Positions 9,387-21,258 are shown, counted from the first letter of the stretch. The stretch is 64,000 nucleotides of DNA from Cranoglanis bouderius (GCA_023630585.1 CM042555.1:12941001-13005000); one strand, 5' to 3'. Notes: a model not told the origin generated them from the letters alone. Numbers and translations are program-made.

Positions 9387-12300
9387 ACTCCCCCATGGAC
9401 GGTCCCAAGCCCGGCTGAGAAAGGAGGAGGGTTTGGCGTAGGGCCAGCGACCCTACCCTGTCAAAACTTCAGTGCTATGGAAACGGCAAGAAGAAACAAA
9501 CAAGATCGACTAACCGGCGGCGAAGATGGACACTCTCCTGTGATGGTGGTGGATCAAAGCCGATTGGATGTCCATCACCCGATGCGAGGCTCAATCTTCA
9601 ATGCTAAATTACTAACAAAAATTGAAGCATGGAACGTACGAACGCTATTCCAGTGTGGAAAGCTGGTTCAACTCCTAAATGAATTCGACCGATACCGTAT
9701 GGACATCCTTGGGGTCAGTGAGATGCGTTGGACAAACACCGGGCGCATGGTCAGTGATGGGAAGGTCATCATTTATTCGGGCCATGACACCGAACATGGA
9801 CGTGGAGTGGGAATCGTTATGTCCATCAAGGCAGCATCAGCACTCATAGGCTGGAAGCCTGTTAGTGACCATATTATCACTGCCCGATTCCAAACCAACC
9901 ATGCCAAGGTCACAATCATCCAAGCATACGCCCCGATCGAAGATGCAGAAGATACCAACAAGGATGAGTTTTACGACCAACTACAGCAGGCCCTAAATGA
10001 AACCCCCCGTCACGACATCATTCTGCTCATTGGCGATTTCAATGCAAAGATTGGCAAGAAGCGTCATGGTCTGGAACACGTCATGGGCCCACACGGCTCA
10101 GCCACAGAAACCAACAACAATGGAGACCGGCTAATCTCTCTCTGCACAGCAAACGGCCTATCAATCGGAAATACATACTTCGACCATAAGCAGATCCATA
10201 AGAAGACATGGCGGTCACCAGATGGAGAAACGCTCAATGAGATCGATTACGCCTGCATAAGCAAACGGTGGCGATCAGCGCTGGTAGATGTGCGGGCTTG
10301 CAGGGGGGCGGATATTGGTTCTGACCACTATCTTCTCCTCGCGAAGTGTCGACTCCGATTGAAGCGCCAACAAATGCAACAGAAACGACCGCGCCCCTTC
10401 GCAGTGGACCAACTTAAAGACCGGGCAGTGGCCAAATGATTTACACTTGAATTAAGGAACAAGTTCGAGGTACTGATAGAAGAGGCAGATGCTGACATTG
10501 AACAACGATGGACGAGGCTGACACAGGCGATCACTGGAAGTGCTGAGACTACTATCGGAAGAAGGCGAGGAACATACAAGGAATGTTGGATCCAGGAACG
10601 AACATGGGATCAGATCGATGAACGTAGATCGGCTTGACAGAAGTGTGACCAAGCAAAAACGGAGGAGGAACGGGTGGCCACGACAGAACGTTATCGAGAA
10701 CTGGACCGAAGAGTGAAGAGAAGTTGCAGACAAGACAAACGTGACTGGTTGGACCAGAAGGGACAAGAAGCACAAGCAGCGGCAGAAAGGAATGACACCG
10801 AGACGCTCTACCGTATTGTCCGGGACCTTACCGGCGCGAAAACCGGGCAGGGTGCACCTGTCAAAGACAAGAATGGCAAAGCGCTGCTGACCAAAGAAGA
10901 GCAAAATGCCCGATGGGTGGAACACTTTAAAGAAACCTTGAACCAGCCTCCCCCCGGGACCACGTTCACCTTCGCTCCTGCGGATCGAGCAAACGACCTG
11001 GACGTGAGGACAGATGAAATCACAACAGCGGAGACTTCGACTGCGATTCGACTCCTGAAAAATGGCAAAGCGCCTGACCTGGATATGGTGTCTGCGGAAA
11101 TGCTCAAACACGGTGGACAACGCCTCGTCGAAGAAATGACGGATCTTCTAAATTCCTGTTGGGCAACAGCGCAAGTACCGGAAGATTGGCGAAGAGGTGT
11201 CATCGTGAAGCTCCCAAAGAAAGGCAATTTGGTGGATTGTAACAACTGGCGTGGAATCACACTCCTCTCGGTTCCTGGAAAGGTTTTCAGCACCGTCCTG
11301 CTCAGAAGACTTCAAAAAGCTGTGGATCAGAAGCTTCGAGAAGAACAAGCCGGATTCCGCAGTGGCAGATCATGCACTGAGCAGATTTTTGTCCTAAGAA
11401 CAATCATCGAGCAGAGCTTGGAATACCAACAGCGACTTTCTATCAACTTTGTTGACTTCACCAAGGCCTTTGACAGTATCCATCAAGACTCACTTTGGAG
11501 TGTAGTGAGGTCATATGGCATCCCGGAGCGGTTTGTTGAGGTCTTCCGAAACCTCTACCTTGGATCCAGCTGCTGTGTACGAACGGAGGATGGAAACACG
11601 GACTTCTTCGCCATCGAAACCGGCGTGAGGCAAGGGTGTATATTATCCCCCTTCCTCTTTTTATTGTCCATCGACTTCGTAATGCGGATTGCTATGGATC
11701 AGGACGGGTTTGGAATTCCATGGCGAGCACCAACACGCCTAACGGACCTTGACTTTGCCGATGACATCATACTCCTCGCAGACATTAAGAAGAACATGGC
11801 AGCTATGACGAAAAGCTTGGAACAAGAAGCGGCCAAGGTTGGCTTACAAATCAGCGGAAACAAGACCAAAATTATGAGGATTGGATATGCGGCAGCCAGT
11901 AATCCCATTATGGTTGGACAACAGCAACTTGAGGAGGTTGACAAGTTCACATACTTGGGTAGCGTCCTTGCGAGCGATGGAGATGCCGACCATGATGTAG
12001 CTTGTCGGATTGCAAAAGCAGGGGCAGCCTTCCAACAGCTGTTGCCGATTTGGTCGACCCAGAAGATCGATGTGACGATGAAGGTTCACCTACTCAACTC
12101 CATCGTCATCCCGACTGCAATTTACGCCAGCGAAACATGGAAGATATCTGCAAAGATTGCAAGAAGGCTCAATGTCGCGCAACAGAGGTGGCTGCGACGG
12201 ATCCTGCGAGTCTCATACCGAGACCGCATTACCAACGAAGAGATTCACCGCCGAGCTGCCACCCGCCCTCTAAATGACATCGTGACTGAGAGGCGTATGC

Positions 12301-12544
12301 GACTCGGAGGCCACATTCTTCGCCAACAACCAACGCGCCTACCAAAAGCTGCCATCACATGGACGCCACCAAGAGGAAAACGGAAGCAAGGTCATCCCCG
12401 AATAACCTGGCGTCGGACCTTCAATGACGATTTGAAAGCCCTTGAAATTTCATGGGACGAAGCCAAAGCTGCCGCAGCTGATCGATCTCGATGGACACAC
12501 CTTGCCGCCCAATGCGCCGAACGGCGCAGGAGGATCTAAGTAAA
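9387..12544 (+). mobile_element. Full-length RTE-like LINE (3.16 kb)
   Basis: The element starts ACTCCCCCATGGACGGTCCC and ends GAGGATCTAAGTAAA, with exact 14-bp duplications outside both ends. The length and organisation (one ORF with apurinic-type endonuclease then reverse transcriptase, very short 3' UTR) match the RTE clade, whose members are usually 3.2-3.4 kb. Both catalytic domains are present. Only two in-frame TGA codons interrupt the frame, so the copy looks young relative to other repeats here. Confidence 0.9.
9477..12539 (+). pseudogene. RTE endonuclease-reverse transcriptase, two premature TGA codons
   Basis: One reading frame of 1,020 codons from ATG 9477 to TAA 12537-12539, interrupted only by TGA at 10437-10439 and 10635-10637. 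No frameshift lies between, and both halves are in the same frame. Endonuclease motifs are WNVRT (about residue 52), SEMRW, GDFNAKIG (about 185) and the C-terminal SDHY (about 282). RT motifs are GFRSGRSC, FVDFTKAFDS (motif A Asp, about 658), GVRQGCILSPFLF (motif B) and DFADDIILLA (motif C, about 760), then TYLGS. The C-terminus carries RRRI at the stop. The protein would nick target DNA and prime reverse transcription from its own RNA. The chosen start is the first in-element ATG in this frame; upstream in-frame codons belong partly to Tc1 flank. The first TGA probably derives from CGA (Arg) by CpG decay, which is inference. Confidence 0.9.
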
Positions 12545-12558
12545 GTCATGCTGGAATA
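12545..12558. repeat. Target-site duplication, right copy, of RTE LINE
   Basis: GTCATGCTGGAATA, identical to 9373-9386. Confidence 0.95.
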
Positions 12559-13209
12559 CCCATCCACGACCCATTTTCAATGCACTGGCTGAGGGAAGGA
12601 GGTTCTCACCCAAGATTTGACGGTACATGGCTCCGTCCATCGTCCCTTTGATGCAGTGCAGTTGTCCTGTCCCCTTAGCAGAAAAACACCCCCAAAGCAT
12701 AATGTTCCCACCTCCATGTTTGACGGTGGTGGGATGGTGTTCTTGGGGTCATTGGCATCAACTCAACTTGTTTGGACGAGGAGGAATGCTGCCTAAGAGC
12801 TCGATTTTGGTCTCATCTGACCACAACACTTTCACCAAGTTCTCCTCTGAATCATTCAGGCAAACTTCAGACAGGCCTGTACATGTGTTTCTTGAGCAGG
12901 GGGACCTTGCGGGCACTGCAGAATTTCAGTCCTTCACGGTGTAGTGTGTTACCAATTGTTTTCTTGGTGACTATGGTCCCAGCTGCCTTGTGATCATTAA
13001 CAAGATCCTCCCATGTAGTTCTGGGCTGATTCCTCACCGTTCTCATGATCATTGAAACTCCACGAGGTGAGATCTTGCGTGGATCCCCATGGATCTGTTG
13101 TCACCTTCTCATCAAGCTGCTTGGCGATGGTCTTGTAGCCAATTCCAGCCTTGTGTAGGTCTACAATCTTGTCCCTGACATCATTGGACAGCTCTTTGGT
13201 CTTGGCCAT
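12559..13209 (-). pseudogene. Tc1 transposase, N-terminal half (broken)
   Basis: Start Met at 13209 opens MAKTKELSNDVRDKIVDLHK and then GYKTIAKQL, the first helix-turn-helix of Tc1-type transposases. After EKVTT a deletion and frameshift remove part of the second DNA-binding helix. Reading resumes as MIMRTVRNQPRTTWEDLVND and then AAGTIVTKKTIGNTLHREGL. The first catalytic Asp survives as the SDE codons at 12811-12820 (minus strand). The frame then meets the LINE junction at 12558, immediately before the second catalytic Asp. The original enzyme would act in the nucleus as a cut-and-paste transposase at TA sites. It is inactive here because of the deletion, the shift and the LINE insertion. Confidence 0.85.
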
Positions 13210-13583
13210 GGTGGAGAGTTTGGAATCTGATTGATTGATTGCTTCTGTGGACAGGTGTCTTTTATACAGGTAACAAGCTGAGATTAGGAGCACTCCCTTT
13301 AAGAGAGTGCTCCTAATCATAGCTCGTTACCTGTGTAAAAGACAACTGGGAGCCAGAAATCTTGCTGATTGATAGGGGATCAAATACTTATTTCACTCAT
13401 TAAAATGCAAATCAATTTATAACTTTTTTGAAATGCGTTTTTTTGGTTTTATTTGTTGCTATTCTGTCTCTCACTAAATAAATACAAAATACACCTACCA
13501 TTAAAATTATAGACTGATAATTTCTTTGTCCATGGGCAAACGTACAAAATCAGCAGGGGATCAAATACTTTTTTCCCTCACTG

Positions 13584-14089
13584 TAAATGACACAGTCGCT
13601 GAGTTGCAGCAGAGACTCGGCTTAGAGAGTTAGCAATCTACAAGATGACAAGATGACTGCAGTACTAGCATTAGATTAGAAGGTGAGGGAGCTGCTGCAT
13701 CATTCTCTTTAAGTAGCAACCACTAAATCCGACTGGCACCACTATCATTCTATTATTATCATCGAATGGCATTGTAGGTAATGTAGGAAACCAAAGTGAC
13801 TTTGTTAACAAAAGTGAAAACAGACCAATATGTTGATGCAAGACATTTTATGGTATAGTGGTTCGCATGTTAATTATAAAGAGTAAAATGCAAGTCATTC
13901 AGGGTGGATTTTTCCTTTAGCCTTCTACCTGCAATGCAAAAGAAGTCATCCCATGTCTTGGCTGATTGATAACTTTTAAGACCTAACCCAAATCCTAAAC
14001 AGACTCGCCTTGTCACAAACCCAGTCATTACTATTCATACTGCTGTTTAAAAGAGGCCTGTAGAAGCTGAAGATTTTACAGATTAGTTT
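13584..14089. other. Spacer, nothing recognised
   Basis: Unique sequence immediately outside the Tc1 terminus. Confidence 0.5.
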
Positions 14090-14345
14090 TGTGAACACAT
14101 GTGAGTTAAAATTCCAGCAGCTCAGGTCTCTGTTGGAGGTGGTGAAAGAGGCAAGTGTTATCGGTTCATCTCAGCTGGCTCTGCTCTCCCCGAGACTCAG
14201 ACCATATGGCTCTCTGTCAGGCCCGGCTTTTAATTTACCCGTTGTGTTTTTCCTCCATACACACACACACACACACCAACAATTTATCCGAATTGCTGAT
14301 TTAATCAGGAGTGCCAGAAGCACTGGAGAGGGGCAGGACTCTAGA
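14090..14345. other. Unique-sequence island interrupted by short (CA)n
   Basis: Non-repetitive, moderately GC-rich sequence with TTTTAATTTACC near 14228 and a GCTGATTTAATCAGG palindrome-like motif near 14295, split by a (CA)9 at 14259-14276. It could be regulatory; there is no coding evidence. Confidence 0.2.
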
Positions 14346-14349
14346 GCAT

Positions 14350-14360
14350 ATACACACATA

Positions 14361-14448
<88 letters not shown>
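14350..14448 (+). repeat. (CA)n microsatellite
   Basis: More than 40 CA units after an imperfect ATACACACATACT start. Confidence 0.95.
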
Positions 14449-14450
<2 letters not shown>

Positions 14451-14763
14451 TGCAGACCTACTCTTACACACCCTCATAGACTTGACCCTCAAGGACACTA
14501 AATGACATGGAAGTGGCTGTACATCTGAGCAGTAAATCTTATAGTGTTGCATTTTTCCCAAAAGTGGTTGAAATGTGACCTTCAATGGAAAAAAAAACAT
14601 TTCCCCTTTGTTTTTACTTTTTTTTAAATTTCAGTTGTGTTAATTGTGATGAAATTATAAATTATACCCAGGTATTTGTAAGATATTACTTTTTATTTAT
14701 TTATTTTTTTTATTAATGACATTTTTCTGTGTATAATTTGGGCCAATGTGCATACTGTAAATT
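14449..14763. other. AT-rich spacer, nothing recognised
   Basis: No repeat end or ORF seen. Confidence 0.5.
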
Positions 14764-15480
14764 ACATTGCCTTGCATAAGTATTCCCTTTTACTTTTCCA
14801 CATTTTGTATTGTTTGTAAATGGATCTAACTGGGATTTTATCATTTCATTCACACACTATGTCTAACATTTGAAGGTACAAAATATTTTTATTGTGATAC
14901 AAAATGTTAATCACACAAAAAATGATGTGTGAAAAAATCTTTGACGGTTGCATGTCAATACCCCTAGGTCAATACTTGGTAGAATCACCTTTGAATGCAA
15001 TTACAGCTGAAAGTCTTCTGGGATATATGTCTCTATAAGCTTTGCATGTCTGGATCCTGATATTTTTGCCCATTATTCTTGAAAAAATTGCTCATGCTCT
15101 GTCAAATCTTGCCAAAGATTTTCAATTGGATTGAGGTCTGCGATTTGACTGGGCTATTCTAACACATTCTTGAGTTTCAACCACTACAGTTTAGCCTCCT
15201 GCACATTCTTAAGTCTCTTGAAGTCTTTCTTGTAGGCTTGTCCTGTATTTGGCTCTGGCCATCTTGCCATCATCTCTGATCAGCCACTGCTAATGAAAAA
15301 CACCTCCATAGCATAAAGCTACCACTACCATGCTTCACTGTGGGGAGAGTGTTCTAAGGGTAACGAGCAGTGCTGGTTTTCTGCCAAATGTAGTGCTTTG
15401 TGCCAAAACCAGAAAGTTTTATTTTGGTCTCTTTATACCAGTGAACCATTATCCACATTTTTCCTTAGTCTCCAGATTAG
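14764..15480 (-). mobile_element. Decayed Tc1-like transposon, one end missing
   Basis: The left edge shows the TIR-like 'ttgccttgcataagtattcc'. Inside, minus-strand remnants of the transposase appear as complements of 'caattggattgaggtctg' (NPIEN region, about 15123) and 'cataaagctaccactaccatg' (about 15311), in the order expected of a minus-strand Tc1 gene. Many stops and small deletions are present. The right terminal repeat is not found before the following unique sequence. Confidence 0.7.
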
Positions 15481-15844
15481 GATTTCATATGGCTCTTTTC
15501 AGTAATCCCTTTCTTCTCACCACTTTTCAAAATCAGAAAACGCTGTTAGAAAACAACATGCATTTTTGTCATTTTTTAATAATTAAAGACTAACTTTAGA
15601 GACAGTATAAATACATACTTTCTACAAATCAGAGAACAGATTATGGTGTCAGTGCCATATAAGTGCATACCACGATTAAAGTAAGTAATAAAACACAGCA
15701 GGAGACCCCTTTATAGGATAGTAGTCAACGACACAGTGTTGTGATGTCATATAATACAAATCTAGTTGTATTGTCTGATAATAACACAATTAAGTTAGGA
15801 TAACTTAGATTCATGCAAATGGTCACATCCTTTTTGTAAAGTAG

Positions 15845-15845
<1 letters not shown>
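15481..15845. other. AT-rich spacer, nothing recognised
   Basis: No frame or repeat end seen. Confidence 0.5.

Positions 15846-15937
<92 letters not shown>
15846..15937 (+). repeat. (CA)n microsatellite
   Basis: About 45 CA units. Confidence 0.95.
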
Positions 15938-15940
<3 letters not shown>

Positions 15941-16542
15941 TCATTTTCACACATCAAATGCAGCAGCTGCTGTTGAACCCAGTCATACAGTTATAACTCC
16001 TTACATATGGATGCACAGATACATATGTATATACAAACACCAGAAGTTAGCAGCAGTGTGTTCAGGGAGTATTGTGTCTGCATAAATGCATGTTTATATC
16101 TCTTATAGTGCCTACATAAGCATTATAGGTTCACACTTTTTCACATTGGCAGAAACGGTGCTGGGTGTCTGCATGGTAATTACTGGAAGCGGTTTTAGGA
16201 GCGCTTCAGTTTACTGACAAACATCTGATTTCACAGCCGCAGGGTTTAGTGTACTAGGCCCTGATCTGAGATGGAATGTGAACAGAAGATCATAGCTGCC
16301 AAACCCAGTGACCTTATACACATATTTAACCTCCAGCTTCCATAATTACACTTTGTCACTCTTACAACTGAATGATTGTAAGACAGTATAATACCAGAAA
16401 ACACAATGTATAGTATAGTGGGATATCATCAATACCATTTCATGGGTGAGAAGAGTAAAAACTCTCCTTGTGTCAACCTTAAATTTAATTGTATATGCTA
16501 GTAAAAACTTTTATAATGTATTAATTCAATGTTGCAGGTGGT
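15938..16542. other. Unique spacer with island at 16140-16370
   Basis: The segment 16140-16370 is non-repetitive and includes ATGGTAATTACTGGAAGCGG and CCATAATTACACTTTGTC homeodomain-like cores. It is a possible conserved non-coding element, but there is no proof. Confidence 0.25.
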
Positions 16543-17003
16543 TGAATCAATGCAAGCTAGTTGAGCTAGTTGTAATGACTCAGTGGTTATGGCTTTGAGT
16601 TATACATCAGAAGGGCAAGTGTTCAAATCCCAGTGCTGCCATGGTTGGGTTCTTGAGTAAGACCCTTTACCTTCTGCTCAGTTCTATCCTTCCTTAATAG
16701 TAAGTTGCCTTTTCTTTCTTTTTTTTTTTTTTTTTTTTTTTAAATATCAGCCAAATGAGCAAATGATTATGTTTTATTTTATACTATAATTATATTTATA
16801 GGCATTCATGCAAAATTAATAGTATATTACTGGAAACATACAATAATATACTGTAAAATAAATAATAAATATAATAAATGATAATTGTCTGTGAAGATAT
16901 TACAGCACTTTACTGTAACTAGTTGTTTACTGTAAATTTGATTTACTTTATTCTTCTGCCAGGAAATTACTGTACGTTTTTACAGTAATTGTTTTACAGT
17001 GTA
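16543..17003 (+). mobile_element. tRNA-derived SINE plus ACTGTAAA-rich repeat (composite, copy 1)
   Basis: An A-box-like TGACTCAGTGGTTATGG (about 16575) and B-box GTTCAAATCCC (about 16621) are followed by CTTGAGTAAGACCC and a tail CAGCCAAATGAGCAAATG (about 16749), as in fish tRNA-SINEs. A poly-T run of 24 (16718-16741) interrupts the tail. A second segment (about 16900-17003) rich in TTTACTGTAA and ending TTTTACAGTGTA follows. The same order recurs at 43652-43993, so the two parts form one composite repeat. Confidence 0.7.
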
Positions 17004-17254
17004 CCTTTCCGGAGCTTTTACAGAAGATAAGCACGCTTATTTGTTTTCTTTATGAGCAATTAGTAGTAAAGTCAAATATTAAAGTGAAATCAAATTCCTA
17101 AAGATCTGACAAGGGCTTTTTCTGACATGAGCTGCTGTTTGTCTGCCGGTTGTGGATTGGGCATAATACATACAGTATATTAGATTAATTATGTCTACAC
17201 ATTTAAAATACTTTCCAAGCTAAATATTTTATTTACGGCCAAATTTCATACCAG

Positions 17255-17390
17255 TCTCCATTTCCATTTTCTGTACCACTTATTCTATACAGGGTCGCGG
17301 GAAGCCTGGAGCCTATTCTAGGAGACTCAGGGCACAACGCAGGGGGCACCCTGGACAGGATGCCAACCCATCACAGCTCCCCATGAAACA
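17255..17390 (-). mobile_element. V-type SINE 3' fragment
   Basis: The complement of the conserved 3' half is visible: 'cagggtcgcgggaagcctgg', 'cctggacaggatgccaaccc'. The tRNA head and central block are missing. Confidence 0.65.
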
Positions 17391-17611
17391 CTATATATAT
17401 GGAAACCGAACTGCTTTGTTAAATGTATTATATTACTTTAAGTATTACGGTGCATTTGGCAATAGTTACTGATACTGGAAATTAAAAGCAGTGGGACAGA
17501 TCATTTGAGACTGTTGCTAAACCTATCAGACACTAGTTAGCTGTGTATTTACTACAAAAAATCATATTTAACACCGTGTTTAATACTGTATTTTTATGGT
17601 TTCAGTTTGCA

Positions 17612-19002
17612 TACAGTGGTGCTTTAAAGTTTGTGAACCCTTTAGAATTTTATATACATATTTCTGCATAAATATGGCCTAAAAAAAATCAGATTTTCAC
17701 ACAAGTCCTAAAAGTAGACAACGAGAACACAATTTAACAAATGAGACAAAATCTGTGAGCAGCAAAAGTATGTGAACCTTTGCTTTCAGTATCTGGACCC
17801 CTTGTGCAGCAGTCCTGCACATCGGCTTGGAGTAATTTTAGCCCATTCCTCAGTACAGAACAGCTTCAACTCTGGGATCGTTGGTTGGTTTCCACACATG
17901 AACTGCTTGCTTCAGGTCCTTCCACAACATTTCTATTGGATTAAGTTCAGGACTTTGACTTGGCCATTCCAAAACATTAATTTTATTCTTCTTTGACTGT
18001 TAATTGGTCAAACAACTCATGTGCTTAGGGTCATTGTCTTGCTGCATGACCCACTTTCTCTTCATGGACAGATGTCCTGACATTTTCCTCATGTACTAAA
18101 CAATGTACTAAATTGTTTCAGAAATATAAAACAGAGGCAACCTGAGTAAATACAAAATACAATTTTTAAATGATAGTTTTTTTAAATGATAGAACATTGT
18201 TCTGTTTCCACAAAACATTTTTCCAATAGCCTTCTGGCTTGTCCATGTGATCTTTATCAAACTGCAGATGGGCAGCAATGTTCTTTTTGGAGAGCAGTGG
18301 CTTTCTGCTTGCAACCCTGCACACCATTATTGTTAAGTGTTCTGATGGTGGACTTGTGAACATTAACATTAGCCAATGTGAGAGAGGCCTTTAGTTGCTT
18401 AGAAGTTACCCTGGTTCCTTTGTGACCTCACAGACTATTACATGTCTTGCTCTTGGAGTGATCTTTGTTGGTCGACCACTCATGGGGAGGTAACAATGGT
18501 AAATTTCCTCCATCTGTCTGACTGTGGATTGGTGGAGTCCAAACTCTTTAGAGATGGTTTTGTAACCTTTTCCAGCCTGATGAGCATCAACAACTCTTTC
18601 TGAGGTCCTCAGAAATCTCCTTTGTTTGTGCCATGATACACTTACACAAACATGTGTTGTGATGATCAGACTTTGATACATCCCTGTTCTTTAAATAAAA
18701 CAGGGCACTCACTCACACCTGATTGTCATCCCATTGATTGAAAACACCTGACTCTAAAAAAAAGAACCCTTACACCATCAAATTAACTGCTAATCGTAGA
18801 GGTTCACATACTTTTGCCACTCACATATATGTAATATTGGATCATTTTCCTCAATAAATAAATGACCAAGTATAATATTTTTGTCTCATTTGTTTAATTG
18901 GGTTCTCTTTGTCTCTTTGAAAATCTGATGGTGTTTTAGGCCATATATATGCAGAAATATAGAAAATTATATTTCTATTTCAAAGTTTCAAGCACCACTG
19001 TA
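17612..19002 (-). mobile_element. Tc1-like transposon with both terminal repeats
   Basis: The ends are CAGTGGTGCTTTAAAGTTTG and its decayed complement CAAAGTTTCAAGCACCACTG, with TA beside each. Fragments of a minus-strand transposase gene remain. They include the complement of 'ttctattggattaagttcagg' (NPIEN region, about 17930), 'ctgtggattggtggagtccaaactc' (first helix-turn-helix, about 18525) and a start near 18634 ('tttgtgccatgatacac'). A central part is deleted and replaced by about 100 bp of unrelated text (about 18095-18200). Dead. Confidence 0.8.
18095..18200. repeat. Foreign segment inside Tc1 relic
   Basis: This text ('aggcaacctgagtaaatac' and flanks) does not fit the surrounding Tc1 order and resembles a piece of another fish Tc1 family. 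It replaces the middle of the host element, pointing to gap repair with template switching or to a nested relic. Confidence 0.35.
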
Positions 19003-21200
19003 TTTAACTTTAGGCCAGCAAGTTATGATTCTTCCTCATTGCTGCCCTGTATAGTGCTCTATGCACAGTCTATATAGTAAATAGTAAAAGTTAGATGAGG
19101 GAGTGAATGTTCAGCCAAGGCACACACAGTGATTGTGTAATAACACTACACTAATCAAATTTGGAAGTAATGTTTCATACCACTGAAACAAACCCACATG
19201 TTCAAACTTGATCATTTATTTATCATTTCAACCTGACAAAATATCTTTGAGAATTTATATTTTTCATTGTGGGGAACCTGAGGCTAATCTGGAAGGGTTG
19301 GTCGACAACATGGCTGACATGTGAATATGGTCAGTGGAAGATCCAAACTAAGGGTTTTATGATATTATGATGACGTAAACCATGACACAGACATCTAAAA
19401 TAATTATACTGGTATATAACCAATGACATCAGAAATAATTTCCAGGTCACCTGCTTTTAAATGAGGTGAAAATCTGAAGAAAAAAAACACTGTACAATAT
19501 TTGTACAATATTTTGATAAACTAATGAAAATGAACGGTGCATGCACATTGCAGCAGCACAAAGCATTTTTTGTTTGTCCTGCCTTCTGTTCATTTTCAGT
19601 GGAGACAGGTGAAAATGCAGCAAAGAGGATTGTGCAAACAACAGCGGTGCAAAGCAGGTGAAGTGTATAAAAAAAAGTTGAGAATTTCTCAACTGTGTGT
19701 AAATGAGAAGTAAATAGCTGATTGCGTGTGTCTCGACGTAAGTCACACTCATGGTCAGTGCAGTGCAATATGGAAGAGACAGACAGCAGCGTGTTAGCAA
19801 CTAAACATTTAAACTGGCTCGATAACTAAAAATACTTTTTATAGCTCAGTATACCCCTCAAAATTTTAAGAGACATGAAAGTTTAGAAGACACAAAAGTT
19901 TAAGAAACACGAAAAACAAAATATATGAAAACTTAAGTATAACCTTTAGAATAACCTCTGAGCATAAGTTATACTCAGAGGTTAGCCTACATGCACTTCA
20001 CTCTGATCAGCTATACGTGCTTGTTTTAGCAACATGTCCCAAAAGCGGCCAACTGCTCATAAAGGAAAAGTTTCACTTGTGTGAATCTACTGTCAAATTT
20101 TCTGTCTGCTTTATAAAATATTCTTGTTTCCCTTACTGAATCATGGAACCCTCTTTCACTCCCACAGTAGTTTTACATGTATGACGATTAATGTCTCATG
20201 AAAACATAAAATTGTAAGTAGACAATGGACATCATTCATCAATCTTTGAGTAAAGTTGTGTGTAGATGTTTGCAAAAGCCAAACCGAGCTAAAAAATTAT
20301 GCTGGATTTACAAAAGTTTTATAAATGCTGATTTTCTTGCTGAGAGCACCGGAAAAGGCCAAAATATGGAGAGAAATTGTGGAGGTGAATTTGGTGTTGG
20401 CTATCCAGTGCAATATAACTGAGATCAAACGAAAATGGTTTAACACAAAAAAATGAGTTTAAAAAAAGTATTACTGCTAATAAACAGTTTCTCTGCTACC
20501 AGGGGAGGCCAAACCTTGACAAAGCTTTTTAAAATTGACTAGATGGTGTGGCAAATGGAACCGACTTATAAGCCAGCTTTCATCCTCAGAAAAAAAAAAT
20601 TAAAAATTATACCGGTCTCTAAATATGCCTTGCCTCATATGGGCATTATGCGTTAAAACTTCCAGTAATATCAATTCTGCCATTTGCAGCTCCTCAGCTT
20701 ACGGCTACCATCTGCACAGACCAGCCCATTCTTCTTCTTTTTTTTTTTTTACACCAGCATCTTAATTGAACAACTAGCCTTATTTGTCTTAAAATGGACA
20801 AATGGGTTGGGTTGACTTTCGGTCTTTATATACGTATATGTAATTTTTGCATAATGCCACTTTGTGTGAGCATTTGAAATAAATAAGTGATTTGAACTTG
20901 ACAACGTAATAAAATGTATATAAAAATGGAGTAACTCATTGAAAATGATAAGCATAGAAGCTGAACAATTGCGCTTTATATTAGTTAGTCTTTTTATGTG
21001 TACCTTTGCACACAGGAGCAGGAGTAGGATATGATTTTTTCCCCCCAACTTTGCAGGATTTTCAAGAATACCAAATTTTTTGTGTAAACGCACATATGAA
21101 AGATTTAAACATGGATCTGTTCATATCCAGCTGGATAAATGAGGCTGCTTACAGTTATTATAGCATGAATTTCTTATATTTCATTTGCATTTCAAGACAC
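19003..21200. other. 2.2 kb spacer, nothing recognised
   Basis: AT-rich unique sequence. It holds a small 11-bp inverted repeat (TAACCTCTGAG / CTCAGAGGTTA, about 19953-19985). Frames near 19447-19800 and 20225-20422 carry no known motif. Confidence 0.5.
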
Positions 21201-21224
21201 TTCTTCTTCTTCTTCTTCTTCTTC

Positions 21225-21257
<33 letters not shown>
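21201..21257 (+). repeat. (TTC)n(TTA)n compound microsatellite
   Basis: About 8 TTC units running directly into about 10 TTA units. Confidence 0.95.

Positions 21258-21258
<1 letters not shown>

Larger units (their letters stand above)
9100..13583 (-). mobile_element. Tc1-like transposon split by an RTE LINE
   Basis: The right terminus (13583 inward, 'cagtgagggaaaaaagtatt' on the minus strand) abuts TA at 13584-13585. A second 'aagtatttgatcccctatc' motif sits near 13375-13395, as in large fish Tc1 families. Transposase segments run 13209 to 12559 and resume 9386 to about 9100. The interval 9387-12544 is an inserted LINE bounded by a 14-bp duplication. The left end is truncated and has no terminal repeat. 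Tc1 length without the LINE is about 1.3 kb. Confidence 0.9.

Noticed and set aside
9342..9476. Upstream extension of the RTE ORF to an earlier Met
   Set aside because: The earlier Met lies in Tc1 flank outside the LINE border at 9387; the first in-element Met is 9477.
10452..11348. Minus-strand frames up to 222 codons opposite the RT gene
   Set aside because: Shadows of the plus-strand RTE ORF.
16543..16700. Functional tRNA gene
   Set aside because: A- and B-boxes are present but no cloverleaf can be completed; the context is a SINE.
19447..19800. 117-codon minus-strand frame
   Set aside because: No motif; hydrophobic composition from T-rich sequence.
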